Positions 36,898 to 47,064 are shown, counted from the first letter of the stretch. The stretch is 64,000 nucleotides of DNA from Chthonomonadaceae bacterium (GCA_027459665.1 DAIDHN010000010.1:16981-80980), one strand, 5' to 3'. Made by a program: numbers and translations. The notes: a model not told the origin generated them from the sequence alone.

Positions 36898-37737
36898 ATG
36901 AACCCCATCTCTATTGCTTCCTACAGTGTGCACGGCTTGCTTGCGGAAGGTAAAATCGATCTTTTCGGCTATCTGGAAAGCTGCCGCTACCGTTACGACT
37001 TGAGAACTGCAGACATCTGGAACGGACTAATGCTCTCACTTGAGCCTGAGTATTTGCAGAAAGTGCGTCAGGGGATGACAGAGCGTGAACTTACCCTGGT
37101 AAATTACCATGTAGATGGCGTGCATTTGTGGGAAGACGATGCCGAAGCGAGAGAGAAAAACCGTACCCTTGCTGTGCAGCATTTGCAGGCAGCGGCATTT
37201 TTGGGGGCAAAAACCGTACGTTTTGATACCGGTGGCAAAGTGGAACCCATCTCGCAGCAGCAGCTTGACCTGCTGGCTGAACGGTACCGAGAGTACTGTG
37301 AATTTGGCGCAGTCCATGGTTTTAGAGTTGGCCCGGAGACCCACTGGGGGCTATCGCTGCTGGCAGACAATATGGAACAAATTGCCAGAGCAGTGGACCA
37401 TCATGCTTATGGCATACTGCTGCATATTGACCACTGGGAGCAGGGCGATATTGAAGAGGCGAACCGCCGCCTGGCGCCCTGGACAATGCACACCCATGTG
37501 GATGCACGTGTAACCCGCACCTGTTTGAAAGAAAGAATGCAAATGCTGCTGGATGCCGGCTACACAGGGTGCTGGGGAGTGGAGCACCATTCTGCCCGAA
37601 GAGAATACGCTGAAATAGACTGCCAGCTGGCGGCAGTGCGCCGTGCCGCTGCAGAACTCACAGAAGAAGCGCAGATAAGCGCACACATTCCTGAAGGAAA
37701 TCCGCTGCTTACTGTTGAACAGGAGCGCAGAGGCTGA
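36898..37737 (+). CDS. Sugar phosphate isomerase/epimerase (TIM barrel)
   Basis: The 279-residue protein is a xylose-isomerase-like TIM barrel of the AP_endonuc_2 type. It has MNPISIASYSVHGLLAEGKIDLFGYL at the start, a His/Glu-containing barrel strand (FRVGPETHWGL), LLHIDHWEQGD, MHTHVDARV and a closing GCWGVEHHS. The Glu and His residues would bind a divalent metal that assists sugar isomerisation. The substrate is unknown. ATG 36898 has AAAGGA seven bases upstream; the upstream in-frame TTG at 36880 lacks this. No signal peptide. It belongs to a loose rightward run with the sulfotransferase gene 50 bases downstream. Confidence 0.85.
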   Translation: MNPISIASYSVHGLLAEGKIDLFGYLESCRYRYDLRTADIWNGLMLSLEPEYLQKVRQGMTERELTLVNYHVDGVHLWEDDAEAREKNRTLAVQHLQAAAFLGAKTVRFDTGGKVEPISQQQLDLLAERYREYCEFGAVHGFRVGPETHWGLSLLADNMEQIARAVDHHAYGILLHIDHWEQGDIEEANRRLAPWTMHTHVDARVTRTCLKERMQMLLDAGYTGCWGVEHHSARREYAEIDCQLAAVRRAAAELTEEAQISAHIPEGNPLLTVEQERRG

Positions 37738-37787
37738 GAGCCATTCAGTCAGTTCCACCAAAATAGATGATATTGGAGGAATGCAAT

Positions 37788-38714
37788 TTGGAAATTGTAC
37801 CTGTGCGGTACCACAGCATGCTTATGGACAGTTTGAGGTGGGAGGGGTTTCCGTTTCGAAAAGGGGATATTGTGATCTGTACGCCTCCCAAATGCGGAAC
37901 AACCTGGACACAGATGATATGCGCACTGCTTATTTTTCAGACCCCCCAGCTGGAGAAACCGCTTTCAGACTACTCTCCCTGGCTGGATATGAAAATACGC
38001 AGCAAGGAAGAAGCGTGGGAGATGCTGGAGCAACAGGATAACCGACGCTTCATTAAAACCCATACTCCTCTTGACGGCCTTCCGCAGGATGAGAAAGTTT
38101 TTTACCTCTGTGTGGGACGAGACCCGCGGGATGCCTTTTTTTCACTTCAGAATCATGGCGCCAATTTGAATGAAGAAGTGTTTAAGCAGATATTGCAAGA
38201 TCAAGCCGTTGATCAGCAGAATGATCCGTATGCGGTTGAAGACTTGAGCCTGCTTTCGGCAGAGGAGAGATTCTGGAGATGGGTAGATGGAGACTGGCCG
38301 CTTGGGAGAGGGCCGTTTTCACTTAAAAAAGTGCTGCACCATTATCAACTGGCATGGAACCGCCGCGACAGCCAGAACGTGATAAGCATGCATTATGCAG
38401 CTATGAAAGCCGATCTGGAGGGACAGATGCGCCAACTGGCAAGCCGTTTGGGTATTGAAGTGCCCGAAAGTGTATGGCCGCAACTGGTAGAAGCTGCACG
38501 GTTTGAGAGTATGAAAGAACGAGCCTCACAGCTTGCACCAGATGCCAAAAAAGGCGCATGGAAAGAGGTTGACAATTTTTTTCACCGCGGCGGCGGCGGC
38601 TACTGGCGTGACTTGTTTTCAGAAAGCGACATGGAACGTTATATGCAACGTGCTTCCGTGCTTGCTTCCCCCGAAGTACTGAAGTGGGCGCATCAGAGCG
38701 CTGCCTCCCTGTAA
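37788..38714 (+). CDS. PAPS-dependent sulfotransferase domain protein
   Basis: The protein of about 308 residues has the 5'-phosphosulfate loop TPPKCGTTW at residues 32-40, the catalytic His92 in RFIKTHTPLDG, and the 3'-phosphate motif region CVGRDPRDAFFS. It ends with the conserved FFHRGGGGYWRDLFSE, like the FRKGxxGxW motif of cytosolic sulfotransferases. It would move sulfate from PAPS to a hydroxyl or amine of a small acceptor. Start: TTG 37788 has GGAGGA seven bases upstream, preferred over the ATG at 37767, which overlaps that sequence. Such enzymes are much commoner in animals and actinobacteria, so horizontal acquisition is possible. Acceptor unknown. Confidence 0.85.
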   Translation: MEIVPVRYHSMLMDSLRWEGFPFRKGDIVICTPPKCGTTWTQMICALLIFQTPQLEKPLSDYSPWLDMKIRSKEEAWEMLEQQDNRRFIKTHTPLDGLPQDEKVFYLCVGRDPRDAFFSLQNHGANLNEEVFKQILQDQAVDQQNDPYAVEDLSLLSAEERFWRWVDGDWPLGRGPFSLKKVLHHYQLAWNRRDSQNVISMHYAAMKADLEGQMRQLASRLGIEVPESVWPQLVEAARFESMKERASQLAPDAKKGAWKEVDNFFHRGGGGYWRDLFSESDMERYMQRASVLASPEVLKWAHQSAASL

Positions 38715-38821
38715 TGCTGCAGTCTGGCATTCTGACTTGCCATACTGTCTGTTTGTACTGCTTATATTATACGCTCTTCTAACCGCATCTGATCTAAATT
38801 CACTGACGTTGGGAGTACCGT

Positions 38822-40096
38822 ATGAAATTTTTGCATGCCGCAGATCTTCATTTGGGCGCACCTTTTCGCTCTGTACAGGCTGCCTCGCCACAAATCGCAG
38901 TGATGCTGGCCAAGGCTGTTAGAACTGCAGTGGATCGCATGACTGATCTTGCACTGCGGGAATGTGTGGATTTTGTAGTTATCTGCGGCGATATTTTTCA
39001 CTCTGACGAGACCATGCAGGCGTCGCAAATACATTTCCGCGAGAATATGGGCAAGCTCAACTCGGCAGAAATACCAGTCTATCTAATCTGCGGCAACCAT
39101 GATCCACTAATGCCGGGCAGCAAACGCATTTCTCTACCGGCAAATTGTCACCTGTTTCCTGCTGATACGGCAAGATGCTGTAGAGTAGTGAAAAACGGTG
39201 AAATCCTCGCTGAAATTGCAGGAATAAGCTACCGTGCAAAAAACGTAGGCGAGAACCTCGCACTCCACTATCCTTCCCCCTCAGCAGACTGTTTCAGCAT
39301 AGCACTGCTGCACGGCAATCTGACAGGCAGTAGAGAACCGCATGAGAACTATGCTCCTTTTTCCCTGGACGACCTTGCCTCAAAAGGCTACCATTACTGG
39401 GCGCTTGGGCATATTCACAAGCCTCAGCAGCATAAACTAAAAAACGGTATAGCAGTATATCCCGGATCAATACAGGGGCTTGACCCAACAGAAACTGGTG
39501 AACATGGCTGCATGCTGGTTGAAACCGACCAGAAGGGCATTGCTGATGTGCAGTTTCACCCCCTTTGCCCTGTTCAGTGGGAACAGCACAGGCTTACCTC
39601 AAAAGAGACAGATCGGCTGCAGATAACAGACCTGTTAGACACCCTGTATGAGACAGTTCAGATGTACAAAGAGAAAGCAGAAGAGAGCCGCCGCTCTATT
39701 GCGCTGCGCATACAGCTGGATGGCCGCACACCGCTGTATCATGAAACATTGAGCGAGGGCTTTCGCAAGGAGGTGCTGAATAACCTGCAGGAAAGTGAAC
39801 CGCATGAACCCTTTGTGTGGGTGGAGCAGATTGAATGGAATCTTCGCCCCGATATTGATTTGCAGGCTATGGAAACCGACCCCTCCTATACTGGAGAAGT
39901 AGCTAGGCAGAGCCTGCTTGCATTAAGTTCACCTGAATTGCTGGGCAGCCTGTTTGGCAAGGAGAATGCGGGAGTGATATGGGATGGAATGCCCTGGTGG
40001 CTGCAGAAAGAGTTTGCGGATACAGAGAGCCAAAAGCGTCTGCTGGAGAAAGCACGCGATATGGCGCTGGATATGCTGCTAGCCGAGGAGAACTGA
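38822..40096 (+). CDS. YhaO/SbcD-like metallophosphoesterase (DNA repair exonuclease subunit)
   Basis: The 424-residue protein has the calcineurin-like phosphoesterase motifs in order: HAADLHLGAPF, VVICGDIFHSDE, ICGNHDPL, LHGNLTG and YWALGHIHKP. These are the metal ligands of the SbcD/Mre11 nuclease class. Paired with the following YhaN-like ATPase it resembles the YhaO/YhaN pair of Firmicutes, thought to process DNA ends. GGGAG precedes the ATG by six bases. Its stop lies one base before the YhaN start, and the two must be co-translated. The C-terminal 150 residues are helical and presumably bind the partner. Confidence 0.9.
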   Translation: MKFLHAADLHLGAPFRSVQAASPQIAVMLAKAVRTAVDRMTDLALRECVDFVVICGDIFHSDETMQASQIHFRENMGKLNSAEIPVYLICGNHDPLMPGSKRISLPANCHLFPADTARCCRVVKNGEILAEIAGISYRAKNVGENLALHYPSPSADCFSIALLHGNLTGSREPHENYAPFSLDDLASKGYHYWALGHIHKPQQHKLKNGIAVYPGSIQGLDPTETGEHGCMLVETDQKGIADVQFHPLCPVQWEQHRLTSKETDRLQITDLLDTLYETVQMYKEKAEESRRSIALRIQLDGRTPLYHETLSEGFRKEVLNNLQESEPHEPFVWVEQIEWNLRPDIDLQAMETDPSYTGEVARQSLLALSSPELLGSLFGKENAGVIWDGMPWWLQKEFADTESQKRLLEKARDMALDMLLAEEN

Positions 40097-40097
40097 T

Positions 40098-43000
40098 ATG
40101 CAGATAGATGAACTGAACATTGAAGGGTTTGGCGTGCTGGAAAATACTAATCTGTACAGCATTGGCGCAGGTTTAGTGATTGTTTATGGGTTAAATGGAA
40201 GCGGCAAGACCACCCTGCAAAGCTTTTTGCAATCGCTGCTTTTTTCAGCACGCAAACAGAGAAGCAACCCTGAATATCAGCCGCATTCGGGGGGACAGCA
40301 CAAAGGTACTGTTCGCCTGCGCACCCGTCTGGGTGCTGCATATGAATTGAGAGGCAATTTTTCTGCTGCAGCCACACAGGACAAAGTTAAACTGATTCCC
40401 CTGCATGGTGCACAGCAAATTGACCGTGAGTACCTGGTTGCTCATGCCGGCAGGGAACTGTTTACAAGTGTTTTCTCCATAGGGCTGCATGAACTACAGA
40501 ACGAGAACATGCTGCAGCAGAAAGAGATAAAAGATTTGATGGGGGGCCTTACAGGCAGAGGCGTATCTCAAACCCAGAAAAAGCTGCGCGCCGAGGCTGA
40601 GAACCTGTATAAGAAAAAAGGCCGGGAACCTCTGTTGAACAAGCAGGCAAAAGAATGGAAGGTGATGGAAGAGAAGCGCGGCGCCCTGATTCGCAGCCAG
40701 GAAGACTGTGCAGTTCTTGAGCAGAAGTTGAGTGAAATTGAGCAGCGAATACGGTCAAGTGAAGTATTGCTGGAAGCCGCAAGAGAAGAAAACTCGCACC
40801 TGTTGAATCTGGAAAAAGCATGGGTGATTTGGCCAGAGTACCGTTTGCTGAGGCTAGAGATAAAGGAGGCTGGAATCTTGCTGGCGGATTTTCCTGAAAA
40901 CGCAGCAGCCACACTGGAAAATAAACTGGAGGCATTGAAGCAGTGCCATCTGAAGCTGGCAGAAGCAGAAGAGGAATTGAAGCAGCAGGTAGCAAGAGTA
41001 GAGAACATAAATGAAGACATTTCTGCGCTGCAGGCAGCGCCACTGATTGATGAGATGAACAGGAGCATTGAAAACTTCCTGCGCATTGCTCAGGAAGAAC
41101 GTGAGTGCAACGAGAAACTGGCTGACGAGAAATCAAAAGCAGAGAACGCATTGCGGCAGATGCTTCGATGGGAGGGATGGACAAGGGAGCGTATAACCTC
41201 TTTTGCCTTGAGCAAGGATCAGGAAGTGCAGGGGAGAAAATTTGCTGAAGCTCTGTTAAAGGCAAGTGCCGCACTTGAACAGCATGCTGGAGAAACAGGG
41301 CAGATTACCTCGCCAGTACAGTTAGAAGCACAGAGTACGCTGAGAAGCGCAATCTCAGAGCTGCAGGCGCGTATGGTTGAGCTGCAGCAGCAGTTTTCGA
41401 AGAGGGAAGCTGCTGTGACGTACAGCGAACTGGATAAGGCTCTGCGCCCACTGCAGCAGCAGAGCAGTCTGGTTGAAAACAGACTGGATGAGCAGAAACG
41501 CCTGCGTAGTGAACTGGCAGCTATTCGTAGTGAACTGGCAAAACTGCCATCCTCTGCAGCGGAGCAAGTATCCTGGCATGAGGGACAGGAACGGGAAGCG
41601 GATCGGCTGGATGCTGCCTTGCTAAATGCAACCGAGAGGTATGAAGAGGCCGGGGATCAGGTTTTGCAGTGCCGACGTGCCGTGGAACAGAAGCAGGCTG
41701 AATTGGCAGAGCTTGAGCAGGCAGAGGCAGAAAAACCGCTTTCCAATGTGAAAACACTCTCAAATCGTGCTGATCAAATTGCTGAAGCACTTGTACAGGT
41801 AAAGCACAGAGATGTACTACGCAACAGACTGAACGAACTGAAAGGGATTGAAAACTCGACGGGGGATGGCAAAAAAACAGCTCGCATGCAGTTGCCTGCC
41901 GGAATTGTACTTGCTTTGTTGGGGGCGATTGTAGCGTTTGCACTGCACAGCACCATGTTGTTTTTGTTGCTGGGCATATTGCTGGCACTGGCGGGAGCTG
42001 CGTTGACGGCATTGTCTGTTAGAAGCTCTCAGACTGCCAATACCATGGCGCCGACAGCCCAGACACTGCAGAACGTGCAGCAGGAACTGGAGGCCGTAAA
42101 CAAGACCTGCATGAACATGCAACAAGCTTTGCAGATTGAGCTGACCCTGGCTGAATTGCAGGAAGAAAGTGAGCGTTTGCGGGCCGAACGAGATAAGCTG
42201 CTAGAGGCTGGCGATGGTCTGAGCCAGGTAAAGATACTTCAACTTAAGCAGAACGATTTGAAAGAACAGGAGAAGATCGCCCAGCAGAAACTGGAAGAGT
42301 GCAAGCTAAAAATGCAGGCCGCTCAAAAAAACTGGCACACTCTGATGAAGAACATCGGGTTGCAGGAAACCGCCAGCCTGAATGATGCGCTGAGATGTTT
42401 GCAGCAGAAGAAAAGAGAATCTGAACTGTGTCAGAAGGAAAAACAGATTGAGAGCAGAGCAAGAGAAATAGAAGAGAAGCTGGAAGCCTGCCGTTTGAAA
42501 GTGAAGGAAGCTGCAAACCTGCTGAACAAAGAACTGCCTGCCGCTGAACATCTTTTGGAGTTTGTGGCAGAGTGCAATCAGTTTCTGGAAGAACTGGGAA
42601 GTGCGGAAAAGCATGAAGAAGATTTGCGGCAGCAGTACAAGCAGTATGAGACAGAGATGAACGGGAAGCAGGAGCAGCTAAAGATACTGGAAGAAACATT
42701 TCATAAAGAAGGTCTGCAACAGGAAGAAGCCCTGCGCCGGCAGGAGGAAGCGAAAACTTCATGGCAGAGCTGGTTGAAAAACCTGGGCCTGCCGGGGGGA
42801 TGGATGCCTGATGAGGCGCTGGAGTTTGTGGATCTGTATCATGCTGCCCAAAGTTGCTTACAGCAGGTGGAATCTGCTGCTGCCCGATGCACGAAACTGC
42901 ATATACAGCTGCAGGAGATGGCAGACAAGGCAGACAGAGTTGCCTTGCTGCTGGAGGATCAGCCAGGCGGCGTTACAGGCTTTAAGGAGGCTGTAATACG

Positions 43001-43991
43001 CTGCAGCGAGCGCTTACAAAATGCCAGAAATGCTGAACAAATAAAGCAGTCGATACAGGAGAGCATAGGAATCGGTATGCGAAAATGTGAGGAATACAAG
43101 CGCAAAATTACTGATGCCGAACAAGAGAAGCAGAAACTGCTGCATCTGTATGGCGTAGAAACAGTTGAGCAGCTGAACCAGAAAGTAGAACTGCTCAGAG
43201 AGATGCAGGGAAACAAAGAGAGGCTGCGCACTCTGCAGATACAACTGGAGGGGTATTCTGCTCCCGGAAAAGATGTGGAGCTTCTGATAGAGGAACTGGA
43301 GCTGCTGAATTCCATCACAATACAACAGAAGCTGGAAAACAACCGCAGTAAAATTGAGCATCAGAAAGCAGAGATTGGCAGACTGCAGAGTGAAAAGGGC
43401 AGTGTTGCCCAAAAACTGGAGGATATTGCACTAGACCTGAGGATGGAGACGCTGCAGCAGGAGGAAGAGAATCTGGCTGCAAGCATGCGTCAGCTTACAG
43501 AACAGTGGCTCACATACAAACTGGCCGAATTACTGATGGAAGAAGCGCGCAAAGAGTATGAAAAAAAGCAGCCGCAGGTGATGCGCCATGCCAGCAGTTT
43601 TTTGAATACCATGACCTGTGGTGAATATACTGAACTGCGCTCTGTGCTGAATCAGGAAACCCCGCTGATTATAGACAGAAATGGAAGGCCAAAACAGATG
43701 CCCGGCAACCGCGCGCTGCAGGATGTTGTGTACCTTGCCCTTCGCATGGCTATGATTAGACAGTGGAACGAAGAGCATGAACCACTGCCGGTAATACTGG
43801 ATGATGTACTGGTAAATTGCGACAAAGAAATGCAGCACGGCGCTGCATCTGCAGTGGCGGAACTGGCAAAAACCTGCCAGCTATTCTATCTTACCTGCCA
43901 TGCTGAAACAGAACAGCTGCTGAGGAAACATGCACCTGACTGCGATTATGTGCTTTTGGAAAACGGAAAGCTGAAGCGTTCGGCGACATAG
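40098..43991 (+). CDS. YhaN-like SMC/Rad50-type AAA ATPase
   Basis: The 1297-residue protein starts with an ABC/Rad50 head: GLVIVYGLNGSGKTT (Walker A), and the far end carries MPGNRALQDVVYLALRMAMI and LPVILDDVLVNCD (Walker B), then YLTCHAE. Long coiled coils fill most of the middle. At residues 597-645 two hydrophobic helices, PAGIVLALLGAIVAFAL and LFLLLGILLALAGAALTALSV, interrupt the coils, a feature of YhaN that distinguishes it from classical SbcC and may tether the coil apex to the membrane. Together with the YhaO-like nuclease it likely acts on DNA ends at the membrane. Confidence 0.92.
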   Translation: MQIDELNIEGFGVLENTNLYSIGAGLVIVYGLNGSGKTTLQSFLQSLLFSARKQRSNPEYQPHSGGQHKGTVRLRTRLGAAYELRGNFSAAATQDKVKLIPLHGAQQIDREYLVAHAGRELFTSVFSIGLHELQNENMLQQKEIKDLMGGLTGRGVSQTQKKLRAEAENLYKKKGREPLLNKQAKEWKVMEEKRGALIRSQEDCAVLEQKLSEIEQRIRSSEVLLEAAREENSHLLNLEKAWVIWPEYRLLRLEIKEAGILLADFPENAAATLENKLEALKQCHLKLAEAEEELKQQVARVENINEDISALQAAPLIDEMNRSIENFLRIAQEERECNEKLADEKSKAENALRQMLRWEGWTRERITSFALSKDQEVQGRKFAEALLKASAALEQHAGETGQITSPVQLEAQSTLRSAISELQARMVELQQQFSKREAAVTYSELDKALRPLQQQSSLVENRLDEQKRLRSELAAIRSELAKLPSSAAEQVSWHEGQEREADRLDAALLNATERYEEAGDQVLQCRRAVEQKQAELAELEQAEAEKPLSNVKTLSNRADQIAEALVQVKHRDVLRNRLNELKGIENSTGDGKKTARMQLPAGIVLALLGAIVAFALHSTMLFLLLGILLALAGAALTALSVRSSQTANTMAPTAQTLQNVQQELEAVNKTCMNMQQALQIELTLAELQEESERLRAERDKLLEAGDGLSQVKILQLKQNDLKEQEKIAQQKLEECKLKMQAAQKNWHTLMKNIGLQETASLNDALRCLQQKKRESELCQKEKQIESRAREIEEKLEACRLKVKEAANLLNKELPAAEHLLEFVAECNQFLEELGSAEKHEEDLRQQYKQYETEMNGKQEQLKILEETFHKEGLQQEEALRRQEEAKTSWQSWLKNLGLPGGWMPDEALEFVDLYHAAQSCLQQVESAAARCTKLHIQLQEMADKADRVALLLEDQPGGVTGFKEAVIRCSERLQNARNAEQIKQSIQESIGIGMRKCEEYKRKITDAEQEKQKLLHLYGVETVEQLNQKVELLREMQGNKERLRTLQIQLEGYSAPGKDVELLIEELELLNSITIQQKLENNRSKIEHQKAEIGRLQSEKGSVAQKLEDIALDLRMETLQQEEENLAASMRQLTEQWLTYKLAELLMEEARKEYEKKQPQVMRHASSFLNTMTCGEYTELRSVLNQETPLIIDRNGRPKQMPGNRALQDVVYLALRMAMIRQWNEEHEPLPVILDDVLVNCDKEMQHGAASAVAELAKTCQLFYLTCHAETEQLLRKHAPDCDYVLLENGKLKRSAT

Positions 43992-44039
43992 GGAAAAGTC
44001 TGCACGTGTGACAAACACTTCAGCCGCCGCAAGCATGGG

Positions 44040-45806
44040 TTATGGTATTTGTACTGTGAGCGTGTTTCCCGGCTGTTTTAGAACCGCCTTTTGTGTAATG
44101 GCACCGCTGCTGCTGTCTACATGCACCAGATAATCTCCCAGATAGCCTTTTACGCTGCATTCGCCTTTTGCACTGGTGTGCAGTGTTGCATCTGTCCACC
44201 ACTTATCAAAGACAAGGTGCAGCCACTCTTTGCCGGCAGGTTTCAGGCTCCAGTCAGTGCGCCAGAGAGCAGCCTGCGGCCGCCAGTGTGCTTTTTGCCA
44301 GAACCCCCACATAATGATGCCTTCTACATCCGGCTGGCTGAATGCAGCAGTCATAAAGTCGCGCAGGTAATTTGCCTGCAGCTGTTCACTGGGAACGGTG
44401 ATATCCATCTCGGTTACTTCCAGAGGAAGACCCAGAGCTGCGAAACGGTTGAGTATTTTCAGCGCGAGTGAGGGAGGTGTGAGGTCTGTGTCAAAATGGC
44501 ACTGTATTCCAATCCCCTGTACAGGCGCACCCTGTGCCAGCAGAGATTGTATGAGCGAGTAGTAGGCGTTTTGCGACTCCGTATCCTTGCCGCCTGCCGC
44601 TACAATACTGTAGTCGTTGATGAAGAGGCGGGAACTGGGATCTGTTTGGTGAGCCAGTTTGTACCAGTGTGCCACAATATCAGGTGGAAGCAGTTTGATT
44701 ATGTTTTGGTTGTGCACTACTTCATTTGCTACATCCCATTCCACACACTGGCCGCGGGTGGCATCCAGCTCCTGGACGATGTGCTGATTGATGGCTTTGT
44801 TGAGTGCAGCAGGGTCGTTTTTGAGAGCCGCAATGTTTTGAGGCAGGTATACCGATGCCGGCCAGACGAGGTTGTGCCCGCGAATCTGGATGTGGTTCCT
44901 GTGCAGCCATGCCATGCCGTTCAAAGCCATCTGTGGGTCTTGCTGCCATTCAGGCCATTTCAGATCATTTTCCAGTACCACGCGGTTGAAGTATTTCTTT
45001 ACAATGTGCTGGTACTGTTTGTCATTTGGAGTGTTTCCCAGCAGGCGCGATGCATCTACAGCTGACCCAAATGCAAACGCATGCCTGGTCATTTCTATGT
45101 GAACCAGTGCATTTTTGACCGGCTTGCCCTCTGCATTTATCACCCTGATGGTGAATGGCGCCATTCGATACTTTTCGATTCGTTGCTGTGCCGCTTTGCG
45201 CCAAGACGCAGTGAGGCTTTCTCCCTGGTAGGTAATGGGTGTGACCGGAAGTGCCCGGAGTGAAATTTTTGATCCGTAATCTACAACTGAAATGTCTGCA
45301 ATTTCGACTGTTTGGGTTTGAAACCCAAGACGGAAGTTGATCTGCGCTCCTCCTGGTGCGAACGACATGTTTGCCCTGAAGGGTACATAAATGGTCTGCC
45401 ATTTCGGTGTGACCTGCAGGTTCATCACTACCGACTGCTGGTAAGGCGGTCCTGCCTGCTCAAAGACGAAAGCAGTTTGTGCGCTCACGCCTCCTTCTGA
45501 ACGGATATGAAACTTCCCCAGGATTACATCACCTCTCTGCACGGGAGCAGTGATGCGGGCGCTGATTTGAGCGAGCCATGGAGTCTGAGGTTTAGTGAGA
45601 GTTTTAGCCTGGAGAGCATAGTGAGCGGCGAAGCCGTCTGCGGTTACCTGACGCACCTGCAGGGTGGAGGGGGGACCGGATGCATTGAATGCAGTGAGAG
45701 GGTTTGCAGGCAGCAGTGATGTGCCTGGCGGAAGCGGGTGCCCCTGTGCAAGAGCAGCACTTTCACTGATTATAAGCAGGGCAGTGAGCAGGCGTAATGG
45801 TTTCAA
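44040..45806 (-). CDS. Secreted GH10 endo-1,4-beta-xylanase
   Basis: About 588 residues with signal peptide MKPLRLLTALLIISESAALAQ. A beta-sandwich domain occupies roughly residues 40-200, possibly carbohydrate-binding (CBM4/22-like). The GH10 barrel follows with RGHNLVWP, EWDVANEVVHN (acid/base Glu) and LEVTEMDI (nucleophile Glu), and GIQCHFD. It cleaves internal beta-1,4-xylan bonds with retention; xylose so released could enter via XylB. The TTG at 45806 is chosen as start because it gives a clean signal peptide and GGAG lies upstream (11 bases). The upstream ATG at 45851 overlaps the oxidoreductase gene and has poor spacing. Ends 48 bases from the YhaN stop. Confidence 0.92.
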   Translation of the reverse strand: MKPLRLLTALLIISESAALAQGHPLPPGTSLLPANPLTAFNASGPPSTLQVRQVTADGFAAHYALQAKTLTKPQTPWLAQISARITAPVQRGDVILGKFHIRSEGGVSAQTAFVFEQAGPPYQQSVVMNLQVTPKWQTIYVPFRANMSFAPGGAQINFRLGFQTQTVEIADISVVDYGSKISLRALPVTPITYQGESLTASWRKAAQQRIEKYRMAPFTIRVINAEGKPVKNALVHIEMTRHAFAFGSAVDASRLLGNTPNDKQYQHIVKKYFNRVVLENDLKWPEWQQDPQMALNGMAWLHRNHIQIRGHNLVWPASVYLPQNIAALKNDPAALNKAINQHIVQELDATRGQCVEWDVANEVVHNQNIIKLLPPDIVAHWYKLAHQTDPSSRLFINDYSIVAAGGKDTESQNAYYSLIQSLLAQGAPVQGIGIQCHFDTDLTPPSLALKILNRFAALGLPLEVTEMDITVPSEQLQANYLRDFMTAAFSQPDVEGIIMWGFWQKAHWRPQAALWRTDWSLKPAGKEWLHLVFDKWWTDATLHTSAKGECSVKGYLGDYLVHVDSSSGAITQKAVLKQPGNTLTVQIP

Positions 45807-45825
45807 GAAAGAATGATCTCCATAA

Positions 45826-47022
45826 TTAGTTGTGAAGGTCGTTTTGCACATCCTGCCAGACTCCGTTCTTCCCGGCAGACTGCAGACAGGCATCCATAAT
45901 GCGTTGAACGGCGAGGCCGTCTTGTAAGGTAGGAGACTGGGTGAGGAGAGGTTTGCCTTCTTCTAGACGGGCAATGTTTTGCACAAAATCGAACAGACTG
46001 TGAATGTGAAAATTGATCCAGCCGACACTGTTTTTTGTTGCTCCCAGTGCATAGGGAGAGGGATAGCGGGTAACGCATTCGAGGCGTGTAAATCCCCTGT
46101 CGCCCCCCAGAGGCGCTTCTGGGAGAGTAGCGTGGTAGACATCCAGCCAGTTGGGGTCCATCAGGTTGAATCGCATCGCCCCCTCTGTGCCATGAATCTC
46201 CAGCCTCAGCTCATCCTGCGTACCAGTGGCCATGCGCGATGCCTCCAGGGTTCCCATTGCTCCCCCCTGCAGTTTGGCTTGTACCAGTGCAATATCATCT
46301 ACATCTACCGGCAGTGGTTCTCCTGTTGCGGGATGCGGTCGTTGTGCGACTATGGTTTGAAGAGATGCCGCAACGCTCTGCCATTCTCCAGCCGCCTGCA
46401 GCGGCAGGCTGGGACCGGTGAGGTATCGAACCAGGTCGATAGCATGCGACCCCAGATCGGCCAGCGCTCCCCCTCCACTGAGCGCCTTGCTGAGCCGCCA
46501 TGAGTGCGGCCTGTCTGGGTTGACATAGCCGGCATGCAGATATGCAGCGCGAAAGCCCAGCAGTTTGCCAGGGAAGCCGCCTTCCGCCAGTTCTCTTGCA
46601 CGCATCATGGCAGGTACAAAACGGTTGTGAAACGTCATCTGATGCACTGTTGGAGTGGTGGTAGAAAGGGAGGCAAGTGTTTCTGCTTCTGCAGAGTTGA
46701 GGGCAAGCGGCTTTTCGCAGTAGATATGCTTTTTTGCATTCAGAGCGGCACGCACCGCTTCAAAGTGCTGTGCGTTTGGGGTGCATATATGTACTATATC
46801 TATATCTGGATGTGAAATCAGCTCATCAATGCTGCAAGTGTGAAAATTGAATCCTGCCTGCCGGCAGGCGCGTTCACCGCTTTGTGAAGAACTGGTGCAT
46901 ACACCTATCAGGTGTGTGCGCAGAGGGAGAGGATGGTAAAACAGAGGCAGTGAGAGGTGTGCGTGAGCATGCACTCTGCCGATGAAGCCAAACCCTACCA
47001 TGCCTACTCCCAGTGTACGCAT
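45826..47022 (-). CDS. Gfo/Idh/MocA-family oxidoreductase
   Basis: The 398-residue protein starts with the nucleotide-binding segment LGVGMVGFGFIGRVHAHA, continues with DIVHICTPNAQHFEAVRAALNAKKHIYCEKPLAL (the family's EKP motif with its Lys), and ends in a C-terminal sheet domain. These enzymes oxidise or epimerise sugars and inositols using NAD(P). Substrate unknown. AAGG lies eight bases before the ATG. It lies 19 bases upstream of the xylanase gene in the same direction, so the two are probably one transcript. A tRNA terminator stands just upstream of its start, so it must have its own promoter beyond or within that region. Confidence 0.9.
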   Translation of the reverse strand: MRTLGVGMVGFGFIGRVHAHAHLSLPLFYHPLPLRTHLIGVCTSSSQSGERACRQAGFNFHTCSIDELISHPDIDIVHICTPNAQHFEAVRAALNAKKHIYCEKPLALNSAEAETLASLSTTTPTVHQMTFHNRFVPAMMRARELAEGGFPGKLLGFRAAYLHAGYVNPDRPHSWRLSKALSGGGALADLGSHAIDLVRYLTGPSLPLQAAGEWQSVAASLQTIVAQRPHPATGEPLPVDVDDIALVQAKLQGGAMGTLEASRMATGTQDELRLEIHGTEGAMRFNLMDPNWLDVYHATLPEAPLGGDRGFTRLECVTRYPSPYALGATKNSVGWINFHIHSLFDFVQNIARLEEGKPLLTQSPTLQDGLAVQRIMDACLQSAGKNGVWQDVQNDLHN

Positions 47023-47040
47023 GGTAGCAGCCTTGCTGAT

Positions 47041-47064
47041 AAAAAGCCCGCCTTTTGGGCGGGC
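47041..47064 (-). terminator. Terminator of the tRNA operon
   Basis: A perfect 7-bp stem GCCCGCC/GGCGGGC at 47046-47064 with a five-base loop is followed, leftward, by TTTTT at 47045-47041. It lies 77 bases past tRNA-Leu and 18 bases before the oxidoreductase start. Confidence 0.9.
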
